Assembly: GCF_029537735.1 (NCBI RefSeq)
Contig: NZ_JARPUQ010000003.1
Span: 183,015-247,014 of the forward strand
Direction of reading: 5' to 3'
Source: Robiginitalea aestuariiviva
GTDB taxonomy: Bacteria; Bacteroidota; Bacteroidia; Flavobacteriales; Flavobacteriaceae
Length of the DNA stretch: 64,000 bases
How positions within the stretch are numbered: the first letter of the stretch is position 1; each line of letters opens with the position of its first letter. Below the pieces are notes generated by a model. The model did no database searches, had not been told where the DNA came from, and saw only the letters and a program-made list of their open reading frames with translations. This document shows positions 8,250 to 17,739 of the stretch, in pieces. A program made the translations under genes and the position numbers.

Positions 8250-8284
8250 GGCAGATACACGGCTTGTATCTGCCCCTTTTTTTT
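8250..8284. terminator. Rho-independent terminator, probably bidirectional
   Basis: A perfect 9-bp stem GGCAGATAC / GTATCTGCC (8250-8258 with 8266-8274) has a 7-base loop and is followed by CC and eight T on the plus strand. An A-rich run precedes it (8241-8247), giving T's on the minus strand. It sits between the convergent carboxylesterase (+) and sulfatase (-) genes and can end both. Confidence 0.9.
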
Positions 8285-8358
8285 GTGGGCCAAATGCCAG
8301 GAGGTTGCAGGGCTACGGGATACCTTCCCGGTAGGGGGGGCGCCCCCAAACACCTACC

Positions 8359-10056
8359 CTAAAATTCCCGTCCCACTTCCACGCTCGGCAGGTACCCGAT
8401 CCGGTGGGCCCGGTACACCAGTTTTTTACCGGGTTCTATGGGCATCGGCCCCTGGTACACCTGCCAGGAAGCTGCAGGGGTTTCCCCGGCAGCCAGCCAC
8501 TGGTAGCCGATGGCTGTGCCCTGCGTTGGGGACGTCAGGGTAATTTTGCCATCTGTCACGGACAAGGTAGGGGGCTGGGTTACCGGCTGTTGCCCTTCGG
8601 GCCAGATTTGTGTCAGGTATTCGGTTTCCGGCATCATCCCCAGGTCTCCGGTATGGGCAATCCATCGGTCCATTTCGGCCCGCAGCGTATCGCGAATGCC
8701 AGCCAGATGGGGCTCCCGGATCAGGTTGCGGAGTTCAAAGGGGTCCTGCCAGGTGTCGTACAGGGCTTCCGGGTTATCCTGGGTTCCGAACCACAACATC
8801 GGGATGGAATCCAGCTGGCCTTCTTCCTTCAGCGCCAGTAACTCCTGCATGCTCGGCATCTGTTTGCGGTAGGGCACATCATTGTAAGACGGTTTTTCCG
8901 GGAGGTAGTTCCGAATATACTTATACCGTTGGTCGCGCACGGCCCGAAGCCGGCCATGGCTGCTGCCGTCAAAGTCGTCTGCTGCCGCATGCAGGTAGGC
9001 CCTGGGATTCGAATCCGTATAGGTTCCCAGCCAGGCCCGGCCATCCAGGTTGGCCGGGGACGGGGTGCCGGCCAAAGACATCAGGGTGGGTTTTAAATCC
9101 AGAAAGCTCAAGAGTTGTGGGTCTTCCATGCCGCCCATTTGCCCGCCGGGGAATCGCACAATCAGCGGGCTCCTGAGCCCCGTATCGTACAGGGTGCGCT
9201 TTGACCTGGGCAGTGGCCCGCCATGGTCTCCGTAGAAAAATATAATGGTGTTATCCAGCAAGCCGTCCGCTTCAAGCTGGTCCAATATTTCCCCCAGTTG
9301 GCGGTCCATTTCCAGGATATTGGAATACATGCGGCGCAGGTCCTGGCGCACTACCTCCGTATCGGGCAGGTAGGGCGGTACGGGTACTTCCAGGTTTTCG
9401 GGTACCCAAAGGGAATCCTGTGCCTTGGCCCAGATCCGGGATTCATGGGTGACTTCGAAATTAAAAATGGAGAAGAACGGTTGCCTGGCATCGGGCCGGT
9501 TCCTCCAGTGGGCGGAGCGGCTGCTTTCGTCCCAGGCGGTCAGTTCCACCCGAAACTGGTAGTCCTGTTTGGCGTTGTTGGTGGCGTAATACCCGGCGGC
9601 CCGCAGGTAGGTACTGTGCATATGGGTGCCGGCAGGGGGCAGGGCTTCATACACCGGGCGGTTTTCGCCCCAGGTAGCCGGAGGGTCCGGGTTGGGGGCA
9701 TACCAGGGGCCGGTGCGCATGTGCATAGCGCCGGTACGGGTCGGGTACATCCCCAGGGCTATGGCTGCCCGGCTGGGGGCGCATACCCCGGAGGGGGAAA
9801 AAAAGTTTGGGTAGCGCACCCCCTGGGCCGCCAGGCGGTCCAGGTTAGGGGTAACCACGGTGGAATCGCCAAAGGCGGGCAGGTGCGGGCTCAGGTCCTC
9901 GGCTACCAGCCACAGGATATTGGGTTTTTCGGGCAGTTGGAGTTTGGTGTAATCCAGGGATTTATTTGTGTCAGTATTGGAGGTATCCGGGGTTTGCCGA
10001 CCACATCCCCAGAGCAGGCCCATCAACAGGGTAATAGTAATGACGCGTACCAACAT
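8359..10056 (-). CDS. Type I (formylglycine-dependent) sulfatase, lipoprotein
   Basis: A protein of 565 residues with a lipoprotein signal (lipobox LLWGC, Cys18). The sulfatase domain starts at NILWLVAEDLSPH with metal ligand Asp54, and the modification site is GVCAPSRAA (Cys92 in CxPSR), the cysteine converted to formylglycine. Further family motifs are FYGDHGGPLPRSKRTLYD and LIVRFPG. The layout resembles sulfoglucosamine-sulfohydrolase/iduronate-sulfatase-like S1 enzymes. A C-terminal segment after about residue 480 looks like a small beta domain. It is divergent from a GH78 rhamnosidase, suggesting desulfation of a rhamnose-containing algal polysaccharide. Activation requires an FGE, and the FGE-fold protein in this window lacks the catalytic cysteines. 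Confidence 0.9.
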   Translation of the reverse strand: MLVRVITITLLMGLLWGCGRQTPDTSNTDTNKSLDYTKLQLPEKPNILWLVAEDLSPHLPAFGDSTVVTPNLDRLAAQGVRYPNFFSPSGVCAPSRAAIALGMYPTRTGAMHMRTGPWYAPNPDPPATWGENRPVYEALPPAGTHMHSTYLRAAGYYATNNAKQDYQFRVELTAWDESSRSAHWRNRPDARQPFFSIFNFEVTHESRIWAKAQDSLWVPENLEVPVPPYLPDTEVVRQDLRRMYSNILEMDRQLGEILDQLEADGLLDNTIIFFYGDHGGPLPRSKRTLYDTGLRSPLIVRFPGGQMGGMEDPQLLSFLDLKPTLMSLAGTPSPANLDGRAWLGTYTDSNPRAYLHAAADDFDGSSHGRLRAVRDQRYKYIRNYLPEKPSYNDVPYRKQMPSMQELLALKEEGQLDSIPMLWFGTQDNPEALYDTWQDPFELRNLIREPHLAGIRDTLRAEMDRWIAHTGDLGMMPETEYLTQIWPEGQQPVTQPPTLSVTDGKITLTSPTQGTAIGYQWLAAGETPAASWQVYQGPMPIEPGKKLVYRAHRIGYLPSVEVGREF

Positions 10057-10184
10057 TCCTTTTTATCTTTATGAAGCATCAGAAGATACGGATTCCAGTG
10101 GATTCCGGCATGCCCGCTCCGAACGGTACGGAACGGGCCTTTCCCTTCCCTGCTGTATCCTTGTTTAAATCAAATACCCTATCC

Positions 10185-13100
10185 ATGAGCATTTTCCGCC
10201 TTCCGACCTTTTTGATTGCAGCCACTCTGATCTGCTTTGGTATCTCTGCCCGGGGGCAATTACAGGTAACGGGCCTGCAGACGGAATACCTGACCACCCC
10301 CCTGGGGCTGGATGAAATCGCTCCCCGCTTCAGTTGGCGGATGGAGGATCCGCAGCAGGGCCATGACCACTATCAGGAGGCGTACCGCATTCGGGTAGCT
10401 GATGCAAATGGGCAGGAGGTCTGGGACAGCGGGCGTGTGACGGATGCCGAATCTGTATTGATTCCCTATACAGGAGCAGCCGTGCAACCCTTTACCCGTT
10501 ATGGCTGGGCTCTTTCGGTATGGACCCGGGACGGGCAGGAACTGCGGGCTGATTCCTGGTTTGAAACCGGGCTGCTGGACCCGGATCCGGAATCGAACCG
10601 CTGGGCAGGGGCCCAGTGGATAGGCGCCGGCCCCGAGGCCCTCCAACTCTATTCCCACTACCTGAGCGTATTCCAGTTGGAACTGGGCCTGCAACTGGAC
10701 CAGGCCTCGGGCAGTACCCGGGCCGCCTTTGTTTTTGGTGCCAACGATATGCGGCTGATGCACCGGGACTACAATATACAGGGGGTACAACAGGGGCGCA
10801 ACCAGAGCTACCTGGCCCTGGAGCTGGATATTTCCGGCCTGCAAACGGAGGGAGGCCATGCCAAGCTGCACCTGTACCGGGTGGGGTATGCCCCGGGGGA
10901 CGATCCCGAAGAGCCCTTTAAAAGCCTGGAGGTCCCGCAAGGCCTGGTGAACGCTTCCAACCAGTACGAACCCCACACCCTGTACCTGAAATCCAATTTT
11001 GGCATCCTGCAACTTTTTGTGGACGGGACTAGCCCCGATAACGAAGTGGGTGTGGACGGGCCGCGCAGCCCTTATGCACCGCCCGGTTTCAATGTAAATC
11101 CGGTAGGCTCGGGGAATAATTTTATCAGTTTTCCCATGGTGGCCGATATCGGGTTTTGGATGCGCCCGGGGCAACAGGCTATAGTAACCGAGTATGCCAT
11201 CCGGCATTTCCGGGAACCGGCCAACCTGCTGTTTTCGAAAGCCCATGACTTTGGGGGCATCTTTAACCCGGCCCTCGGCCCCGGGGCGGTCCTGCAACCG
11301 GAGGGCATTCGTTTATCCGGGCAGGCAGAAGGGTTGCTGATTGCCGCAGACCCCAGCCACCACGCCGCCCCCATACTGCGTACCGCTTTCCGCACCCCGG
11401 ACAAACCCATCCGTAGCGCCCGCCTCTACGCTACGGCACGGGGTATCTACGAAGCCCACCTGAATGGGGAGCGGGTCGGGGAGGCCTGGTTCACCCCGGG
11501 CCTTACCCAGTACAACCGCCACCAACAGTACCAAACCTACGACCTGACCGGCCAGATCCGTCAAAACGCCGAGAATGTGCTGGGCAGCTGGCTGGGCGAA
11601 GGCTGGTGGGCCGGGAACATTACCTATAGCGGGGAAAACTGGAATTATTTCGGAGACCGGCCTTCTTTCCGGGCCCTGTTGCGGATTACCTATGAAGACG
11701 GGACGGAAAGCACTCTGGTGACCTCCCCGGAGCAGTGGGACGTCTATACGGAAGGCCCACTGCGCTATGGCAGCTACTTCCAGGGCGAGGTTTACGATGC
11801 CCGCCTGGAGTCCGAAACGGCGGGCTGGTCACAGCCGGGCTTTGACGCATCGGCCTGGGGGTCGGCCGCAGCGGTCCCGCTTGCGGGAACTGCGTACCCG
11901 GGCCTGGATTACGATAACATGCAAATGATCGGGCAGATCGGGGACCCGCCGGCTATCGTTAGGACACTTACGGCTCAATCGGTGCAGGAGGTGCGCCCGG
12001 GGGTCTGGGTATACGACATGGGGCAGAATATGGTGGGCGTGCCGGAAATTGACCTGAGCGGGGGGCAGGCTGGCGATACCCTGGTGCTGCGCTATGCCGA
12101 GGTGCGCTATCCGGACCTGCCGGAATACGAAGGGCAGCAGGGGATGGTGATGCTGGAGAATATCCGGGCAGCCCTTACCCAGGACCTGGTGATCCTAAAG
12201 GGGGGACCCCAACAGGTCCGCCCCCGGTTCACGTTCCACGGGTACCGCTACCTGGAGCTTAGCGGAGTCCCGCAACCCCCGCCCCTGGAAGCCGTCCGGG
12301 GCCGGGTGGTGAGTTCCGTGCCCCACCTGGATTCCCATTTTGAGACCTCCAACCCCCTGGTTAACCGGTTCTGGGAGAACATCACCTGGTCCCTTCGGGG
12401 GAATTTCCTCTCCATCCCCACAGATACCCCTGCCCGCAATGAGCGGATGGGGTGGAGCGGGGACATCAACGTCTTCTCACAGGCGGCTACCTACCTGGCC
12501 ACCGTGGCCCCTTTCCTGCAACGCCACCTGCTGGCTATGCGCGACATCCAGCGGGAAGATGGCCGTTTTACCGACGTGGCTCCCGTAGGCGGTGGTTTTG
12601 GAGGTACCCTCTGGGGCAGCGCGGGTATGATCCTGCCCTGGGAGGTTTACCGACAGTACGGAGATGTGCGCATCCTGGAGGATCACTATCCGGCCATGGC
12701 CGCCTACCTGGCCTTCCTGGAGTCCCGGACCGACACACAAACGGGGATCCTGGATGAAGGCCCCCTGGGGGACTGGCTCAGCCCGGAAGGCAGCCGGAAT
12801 GACAACACCCTGCTCTGGACCGCCTACCAGGTGCGGGACCTCGATATCATGACCCAGGCAGCCCGCCTTTTAGGAAAACCCGAAGATGCAGCCCGGTATG
12901 CGTCCCGGGCCGCAGAGCGCAGGGCGTTCTTCAACAGCACTTATGTAGACCCCGAAACCCATCAAACTCGCCACAGTGGGGTGGCCGGCCGGTTATTCGG
13001 CCCCCCGCCACCCGGGTATCAGCCGCCTCAACCGGGGGATCTGGTCGATACGCAGGCCTCCTATGCCATTCCCCTGCACTTTGGGGTCTTTGCCCCGGAA

Positions 13101-13787
13101 CACCGGGAGGGCGCTGCACGCCACCTGGAAGCCACAGTGGCCCGGGAGAACCGGGACGACCTGGGCGTTATGCGCCCCGCATATTCCCTGATGACGGGCT
13201 TTATAGGCACGGCTTCCCTGAACCATGCCCTCTCGGAAACCGGCCGGCATGCCCAGGCTTACCGCCTGCTGCAACAGGAAGACTATCCCTCCTGGCTCTA
13301 TCCGGTACGCAACGGGGCGACCACCATCTGGGAGCGGCTGAACTCCTACACCCTGGAAGACGGCTTTGGCGGGAATAACAGCATGAATTCCTTCAACCAC
13401 TATTCCTTCGGGGCCGTGGCAGCCTGGATGTACAATTACGCTCTGGGGATCCGCAGGGGGGAAGACGGCCCCGGCTTCCGGCAATTTGTGCTGGCCCCCG
13501 TACCGGACCCGGATGGTTCCATGACCTTTGCCCGCGGGTATTACGACAGCCCTTACGGCCGCATCGAAAGCGGGTGGGAAATCCAGGATGGGGCGGTGGT
13601 CTATACCGTTGTGGTCCCGCCCAACACCACGGCTTCCCTGACCTTACCGGCCAGGGGCCTGAAGCAGGTCAGGGCTAACGGGAAACGCCTGAAACCCCGC
13701 CCGGGCATCCGGGAGATCCGCGGAGGTGGCGGCCAGGTACAGATGACCCTGGGCAGTGGCCGCTATGTATTTCAGGTGATGCGCTAA
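10185..13787 (+). CDS. GH78 alpha-L-rhamnosidase, secreted, with LamG-like insertion
   Basis: A protein of 1200 residues. The start at MSIFRLPTFL is chosen because it begins a clean signal peptide (cut near ARGQ); the longer frame adds an unlikely leader. Order: an N-terminal Fn3-like domain (about 25-140); an unusual beta-rich insertion (about 145-370) resembling a LamG/concanavalin lectin domain; the Bac_rhamnosid N domain (about 385-650); the (alpha/alpha)6 catalytic domain; a C-terminal beta domain. The general acid is probably Glu753 in DTPARNERMGW, with Asp760 in GWSGD, and the base is probably Glu1050 in TIWERL. It releases L-rhamnose outside the cytoplasm and so feeds the two rhamnose pathways encoded nearby. 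It converges with the permease gene, sharing 4 bp. Confidence 0.9.
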   Translation: MSIFRLPTFLIAATLICFGISARGQLQVTGLQTEYLTTPLGLDEIAPRFSWRMEDPQQGHDHYQEAYRIRVADANGQEVWDSGRVTDAESVLIPYTGAAVQPFTRYGWALSVWTRDGQELRADSWFETGLLDPDPESNRWAGAQWIGAGPEALQLYSHYLSVFQLELGLQLDQASGSTRAAFVFGANDMRLMHRDYNIQGVQQGRNQSYLALELDISGLQTEGGHAKLHLYRVGYAPGDDPEEPFKSLEVPQGLVNASNQYEPHTLYLKSNFGILQLFVDGTSPDNEVGVDGPRSPYAPPGFNVNPVGSGNNFISFPMVADIGFWMRPGQQAIVTEYAIRHFREPANLLFSKAHDFGGIFNPALGPGAVLQPEGIRLSGQAEGLLIAADPSHHAAPILRTAFRTPDKPIRSARLYATARGIYEAHLNGERVGEAWFTPGLTQYNRHQQYQTYDLTGQIRQNAENVLGSWLGEGWWAGNITYSGENWNYFGDRPSFRALLRITYEDGTESTLVTSPEQWDVYTEGPLRYGSYFQGEVYDARLESETAGWSQPGFDASAWGSAAAVPLAGTAYPGLDYDNMQMIGQIGDPPAIVRTLTAQSVQEVRPGVWVYDMGQNMVGVPEIDLSGGQAGDTLVLRYAEVRYPDLPEYEGQQGMVMLENIRAALTQDLVILKGGPQQVRPRFTFHGYRYLELSGVPQPPPLEAVRGRVVSSVPHLDSHFETSNPLVNRFWENITWSLRGNFLSIPTDTPARNERMGWSGDINVFSQAATYLATVAPFLQRHLLAMRDIQREDGRFTDVAPVGGGFGGTLWGSAGMILPWEVYRQYGDVRILEDHYPAMAAYLAFLESRTDTQTGILDEGPLGDWLSPEGSRNDNTLLWTAYQVRDLDIMTQAARLLGKPEDAARYASRAAERRAFFNSTYVDPETHQTRHSGVAGRLFGPPPPGYQPPQPGDLVDTQASYAIPLHFGVFAPEHREGAARHLEATVARENRDDLGVMRPAYSLMTGFIGTASLNHALSETGRHAQAYRLLQQEDYPSWLYPVRNGATTIWERLNSYTLEDGFGGNNSMNSFNHYSFGAVAAWMYNYALGIRRGEDGPGFRQFVLAPVPDPDGSMTFARGYYDSPYGRIESGWEIQDGAVVYTVVVPPNTTASLTLPARGLKQVRANGKRLKPRPGIREIRGGGGQVQMTLGSGRYVFQVMR

Positions 13788-15196
13788 GCCGGTTTTTGGT
13801 GGGCCAGGCGGCTGAACCACAAAAAGAGCAACCCGCTCAGGATCCAGGCCGGCAGCGTCATAAACGAGAGGAAGATGCCAAAGGAGACCGAGATCAGGTA
13901 TCCGCCAATGGCGCTGATCCCCCAGGCCAGCAGTACGGCCCGGCTAATGCCCAGCCCGTGGTACTCCGCATAATTGGGGATAATCCCGGCGCGTTTGCCA
14001 AAGAAATGCTCAAAGGCAATGACTGCGCCCACCGGGGCCAGGATAAAGCCGTACAGGGCCACAAAATCCAATAACTTCATGGCAAAGGCCGGGAACAACC
14101 CGGCAATGGTGGCAATGCCCCCGGCCAGGAGGGTCACCCAGAAAGTAGAGGCCTTGGGCAGGATGGCCTGGAAGGCCAGGCCGGCCCGGTAGATGGTCGG
14201 GTTGGCGGTGGTCCATCCGGCCAGCACCACGGCAATGATCCCGAAGAACCCGATGGCGCTGTAAGCCAGGGGGCCGGGGGCTACCGTGGGGGCATCCCCG
14301 CCCAGCAGCACGGCCTGGGCCTCCGGGGTACGCAGGTATACCGCATAAAGCAGGGCGGCGGCAATCCAGGCCATATAATGGCCCACGTACATGCCGGCGG
14401 CCGTGGTCCACCCCGCATTGGCCTTGCGCGCAAAGCGGAAAACGGAAAGGTCGGACATCCCGATGTGCATGGCGGCATTGGCGAACCAGGACCAGATCAC
14501 CACGTGCCAGAAGGTGTATTTCACCTGTCCGGGAAAGGGCTCGGAGCCTTCGCCCCAGATGTCCCAGAATTCCCCGAAAGACCCGATTCCGAGTTGCTTC
14601 AGCGCCACGATACCGCAGGCCAGGAAGGCCAGTACAATAAAGGGCGACATCCAGTTGGCGGCCTTGGAAACGGTTTCATATCCCTTGGCGGCAATCAGGG
14701 AAATCACGGCCCCGATGGCCAGGACAATAATGACCCAGGTGGGGCCATTGGGCAGGGTATCCGTCAGTTTAGGCATCTCCATGTTAAAGGGAACCCCCAC
14801 GGCGGTGGCCGAAACGGTAATCATGGCCCCGGCTAGGAAACAGAAGAGGATGCCGTTGGCCAGGTTGTAGCCAATCACCAGTTTTTTGCCGCAGATCCGC
14901 TCCAGGTGGTAGTAGAGGGTGAGGCGATGTTTTACCGCAATTTCTGCAGTAAGGTACCTCCAGGAGAGCACCGCCAGCAGGTTCCCCAGGAGCAGGCCCA
15001 CAATCAGGTCGAAGGCGCTGACTCCCGTGGTCAAAAACAGGGGGCCAATGACAAATTCGGTACCGGCGGCGTGCTCCCCGGCATACATACCCAGGAAGCT
15101 TTTCCAGCCTTTCAGACGGGAGGCGGGTACGGGTTGGCGTTCGAACTCGCCCCCGGCCAGTTCTTCTATTTGTTCTTCGATGTCGAATTGTGTCAT
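13784..15196 (-). CDS. NCS1-like (purine-cytosine permease-type) membrane transporter
   Basis: A protein of 470 residues with about 12 hydrophobic segments. The pattern resembles the cytosine/purine/NCS1 family: N-terminal GMYAGEHAAGTEFVIGPLFL, then WANAAMHIGMSDL-like and GWTTANPTIYRAGLAF segments. It is the last gene of the rhamnose operon, 10 bp after the L-lactate dehydrogenase gene. No RhaT or MFS rhamnose permease is seen here, so this protein may carry L-rhamnose, L-lactate or an oligosaccharide product. The substrate is inferred from the operon only and would be unusual for NCS1. Its 3' end overlaps the convergent GH78 gene by 4 bp. Confidence 0.75.
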   Translation of the reverse strand: MTQFDIEEQIEELAGGEFERQPVPASRLKGWKSFLGMYAGEHAAGTEFVIGPLFLTTGVSAFDLIVGLLLGNLLAVLSWRYLTAEIAVKHRLTLYYHLERICGKKLVIGYNLANGILFCFLAGAMITVSATAVGVPFNMEMPKLTDTLPNGPTWVIIVLAIGAVISLIAAKGYETVSKAANWMSPFIVLAFLACGIVALKQLGIGSFGEFWDIWGEGSEPFPGQVKYTFWHVVIWSWFANAAMHIGMSDLSVFRFARKANAGWTTAAGMYVGHYMAWIAAALLYAVYLRTPEAQAVLLGGDAPTVAPGPLAYSAIGFFGIIAVVLAGWTTANPTIYRAGLAFQAILPKASTFWVTLLAGGIATIAGLFPAFAMKLLDFVALYGFILAPVGAVIAFEHFFGKRAGIIPNYAEYHGLGISRAVLLAWGISAIGGYLISVSFGIFLSFMTLPAWILSGLLFLWFSRLAHQKPA

Positions 15197-15206
15197 GGCG
15201 GTGGGT

Positions 15207-16352
15207 TTAGTCGGTTATCAGGTGGTCCGGCAGGTCTGCTACCCGGGAGCAGCAGAGTTGTTCCATAATTTGCCGGAACTGGGTTTTGAGCATGGCAATG
15301 GTGTGGTCGCCTCCGTTGTTGCCCAGGGCACCAGCCCCGTACATAAAGGTGCGCCCCATAAAGGAAAAGGCGGCCCCGGATGCCATGGCACGGGCCACGT
15401 CCGGCCCGGAGCGCAGGCCGCTGTCTACCATCACGGTCATCCGGTCGCCAAATTCCCGGGCCAGGCGGGTGAGGGGTTGGATGGAAGCTTCCCCGGCATC
15501 GAGCTGCCGCCCGCCGTGGTTGGAGACGATAATCCCGTCAAAGCCCAGGTCCAGGGCCTGCTGGGCATCCCATTGGGAAGCCACGCCTTTCAGTACCAGT
15601 TTACCCTTCCACTGGTCGCGGATGGGCTTCAGTTTTTCCGGGTCCAGCTGCCCGGAGAAGGTCTTGTTCATAAACAGCCCCAGCTGTTTCAGGTTCAGGC
15701 CTTCGGGGGTATACGGTTTCAGGCTTTCAAAGGTGGGTTGCCCATGGCGCAGGGTCTGCAGGGCCCAGGTGGGTTTTCCCAGGATTTGCAGGATGTTGCG
15801 TGCAGACATTTTAGGGGGCAGGGCCAGGCCGTTGCGGATGTCGCGGGGCCGGTAGCCAAAGGTGGGGACGTCGCACAATACCACCAGCACCGGGCACCCG
15901 GCCTGGGCCGCCCGATCGAGCAAGTCATTTCGGACCTTTTCCTCCACGGGGTTATACAACTGGAACCAGGCGCGGCCTTCGGTGAGTTCCGCCGCCCGTT
16001 CAATGGACAGGGTGGTTACGGTACTTAAGATAAAGGGGATGTTATGGGCAAAAGCAGCCTTGGCCAGGATTTCCGGGGAATTGGGCCACATCAGGCCCTG
16101 CAGGCCCACCGGGGCAATCCCAAAGGGGGCATCGTAGCGGTGGCCGAAGAGTTCGCAGGAGGTGTCCGCCGCCTCAAAGGGGCGGATGTAGCGGGGCTCT
16201 ACCCGGACCTCCCGCAGCTCGCGGGTATTTCGGTCCAGGTTCAGGTCTTCGTTACACCCCCCGTCCAGGTAATCGAAGGCAAAGCCGGGCATGCGTCGGC
16301 GGGCTTTTTCCCGCAGGGCTTCCACAGAGGGGTATCGGGTATCGAACGGCAT
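15207..16352 (-). CDS. lldD: FMN-dependent alpha-hydroxy-acid dehydrogenase (L-lactate dehydrogenase type)
   Basis: A protein of 381 residues of the FMN TIM-barrel family (LldD/glycolate oxidase). Visible motifs are FDYLDGGCNED near 26-36, PVGLQGLMWP, the substrate-binding strand GRAWFQLYNP, KGVASQWDAQ and the active-site SNHGGRQLD with catalytic His279, then VMVDSGLRSGPDVARAM. It oxidises L-2-hydroxy acids to keto acids, probably passing electrons to quinone or a cytochrome. Its place in the rhamnose operon makes sense: both rhamnose routes here end in L-lactate, which this enzyme would turn into pyruvate. It lies 3 bp from the kinase gene and 10 bp from the permease gene. Confidence 0.85.
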   Translation of the reverse strand: MPFDTRYPSVEALREKARRRMPGFAFDYLDGGCNEDLNLDRNTRELREVRVEPRYIRPFEAADTSCELFGHRYDAPFGIAPVGLQGLMWPNSPEILAKAAFAHNIPFILSTVTTLSIERAAELTEGRAWFQLYNPVEEKVRNDLLDRAAQAGCPVLVVLCDVPTFGYRPRDIRNGLALPPKMSARNILQILGKPTWALQTLRHGQPTFESLKPYTPEGLNLKQLGLFMNKTFSGQLDPEKLKPIRDQWKGKLVLKGVASQWDAQQALDLGFDGIIVSNHGGRQLDAGEASIQPLTRLAREFGDRMTVMVDSGLRSGPDVARAMASGAAFSFMGRTFMYGAGALGNNGGDHTIAMLKTQFRQIMEQLCCSRVADLPDHLITD

Positions 16353-16355
16353 AGG

Positions 16356-17729
16356 TCAGTGGGTTTTATAGGGGTGGTGAGATTTCATGTGGTAGTGGGT
16401 TTGCAGGAACCCGGGTTCCAGTTCCCGGCCCGAAACCACAACGGCGGCGCCCAGGGCCGAACCCAGGGCCGCATCCGTGGTGTGCAGTTCCATGGGGTGC
16501 ATCAGCCGCGCCAGGATGGCCACAAAGACGGCGTTCTGGCCAAACCCCCCGTCAATATACAGGTGGCGGATTTCGGATGCCCCTATCACGTGGCGCAGAT
16601 AGCCTTCCTGCACCCGGCACAATTCATAGACCAGTTGGTGGTAGGCCCGGCTGAAATCGGGGAAATCATACCGGGTTTCCGCTGCGCCGGGGATACCCTG
16701 GAGGTGCTCCCAGTGAAAGCAGGGATCGGGCTGGCTCCTGGCCGCCTCAAAATGTTCCGGGTTAAAGCCCGCCTGCTGATAGGCATGGGCGTCCTGCCCG
16801 TAATGGGCACAAAGCCGTTTCACCTGGGCCTTGAATTCCTGCCCGAGGAAGAGGCGGGCAGCTTTAACGGGCTGGCCATCCACCCGCATGTAGTTGATGC
16901 AATTGTGGGCGCTGTCCGAAGGGCTCAGGACCCCGTCCGAGAAGGGGTTCATGGCCACGCTCCAGGTACCGGTAGACAACAATACAAAAGGTTCAGGCGA
17001 ACTTTCCAGGTAGGGCAGCAGGGCGGCAGAGCTGTCGTGGATGCCCACCCCGATGCGCAGGGTCTTGCCGTGGAGGGTCTGGGAATACGAGGTACCTGTG
17101 CCCACAATGGGCGCCAGGCGGGAAGCCATGCCTTCGGCCTCCACCCAGCGGTGGTACCCGCCCCGGGTGTAGTCCCAAAGGCCTGTATGGCAGCCAATGC
17201 TGGTGTAGTCGCTTACCGGGACCCCGGTAAGGCGGTAACTCAGGTACTGGGGCAGGTGAAGGGATTTGACTACCCCGGCAAAGCGCTCCGGGGCCTCGTG
17301 CTTCAGGCGGTAGAGCTGCAGGCCTGAGGTGAGCATCCCGGCCCGCGTGGTGCCCGTGGCCCGGGAAAATTCGGCTTCCGGCCCATAGGCGGTATAAAAG
17401 GCATCCTCCAGGGCTTCGGGGTATGGTTTGGTATAGTTATACAGGGGGGTGAGCACCTGGCCGTCCCGGCCCAGGTGGACCAGGCTGGCGCCATAGCTGG
17501 AGATGTTCAGCGCCCGGATGTCTATATCGGTGCGGGCCAGGGCCTCCTTCAATTCGCTGGCCATCCAGGCTTCCAGGGCCTGCAGGTCCTCGCAGGGGTA
17601 CCCGTCTTCGTCTTCGGTCTGGGGCAGTTGGGTGTATCGCCGGCCGACTTCCTTAAAGTCGGGCCCAAACAGGAAGAATTTCTTATTGGTCTTCCCGATG
17701 TCGAAAACGGCGGTAACTGGCTGGCCCAT
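16356..17729 (-). CDS. rhaB: FGGY-family carbohydrate kinase, probable L-rhamnulokinase
   Basis: A protein of 457 residues. The FGGY kinase fold is shown by the N-terminal phosphate loop AVFDIGKTNKKFFLF (7-21), the central GIHDSSAALLPY and LLSTGTWSVAMNP (second ATPase-domain phosphate motif), and the C-terminal LYIDGGFGQNAVFVAILA. It should phosphorylate L-rhamnulose at O-1 in the cytoplasm. It lies between L-rhamnose isomerase (10-bp gap) and the lactate dehydrogenase (3-bp gap), which is the main support for substrate choice. It is the FGGY form used by many Bacteroidota rather than a close relative of enteric RhaB, and L-fuculokinase activity cannot be excluded. Confidence 0.82.
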   Translation of the reverse strand: MGQPVTAVFDIGKTNKKFFLFGPDFKEVGRRYTQLPQTEDEDGYPCEDLQALEAWMASELKEALARTDIDIRALNISSYGASLVHLGRDGQVLTPLYNYTKPYPEALEDAFYTAYGPEAEFSRATGTTRAGMLTSGLQLYRLKHEAPERFAGVVKSLHLPQYLSYRLTGVPVSDYTSIGCHTGLWDYTRGGYHRWVEAEGMASRLAPIVGTGTSYSQTLHGKTLRIGVGIHDSSAALLPYLESSPEPFVLLSTGTWSVAMNPFSDGVLSPSDSAHNCINYMRVDGQPVKAARLFLGQEFKAQVKRLCAHYGQDAHAYQQAGFNPEHFEAARSQPDPCFHWEHLQGIPGAAETRYDFPDFSRAYHQLVYELCRVQEGYLRHVIGASEIRHLYIDGGFGQNAVFVAILARLMHPMELHTTDAALGSALGAAVVVSGRELEPGFLQTHYHMKSHHPYKTH

Positions 17730-17739
17730 CCGTTGCGTT

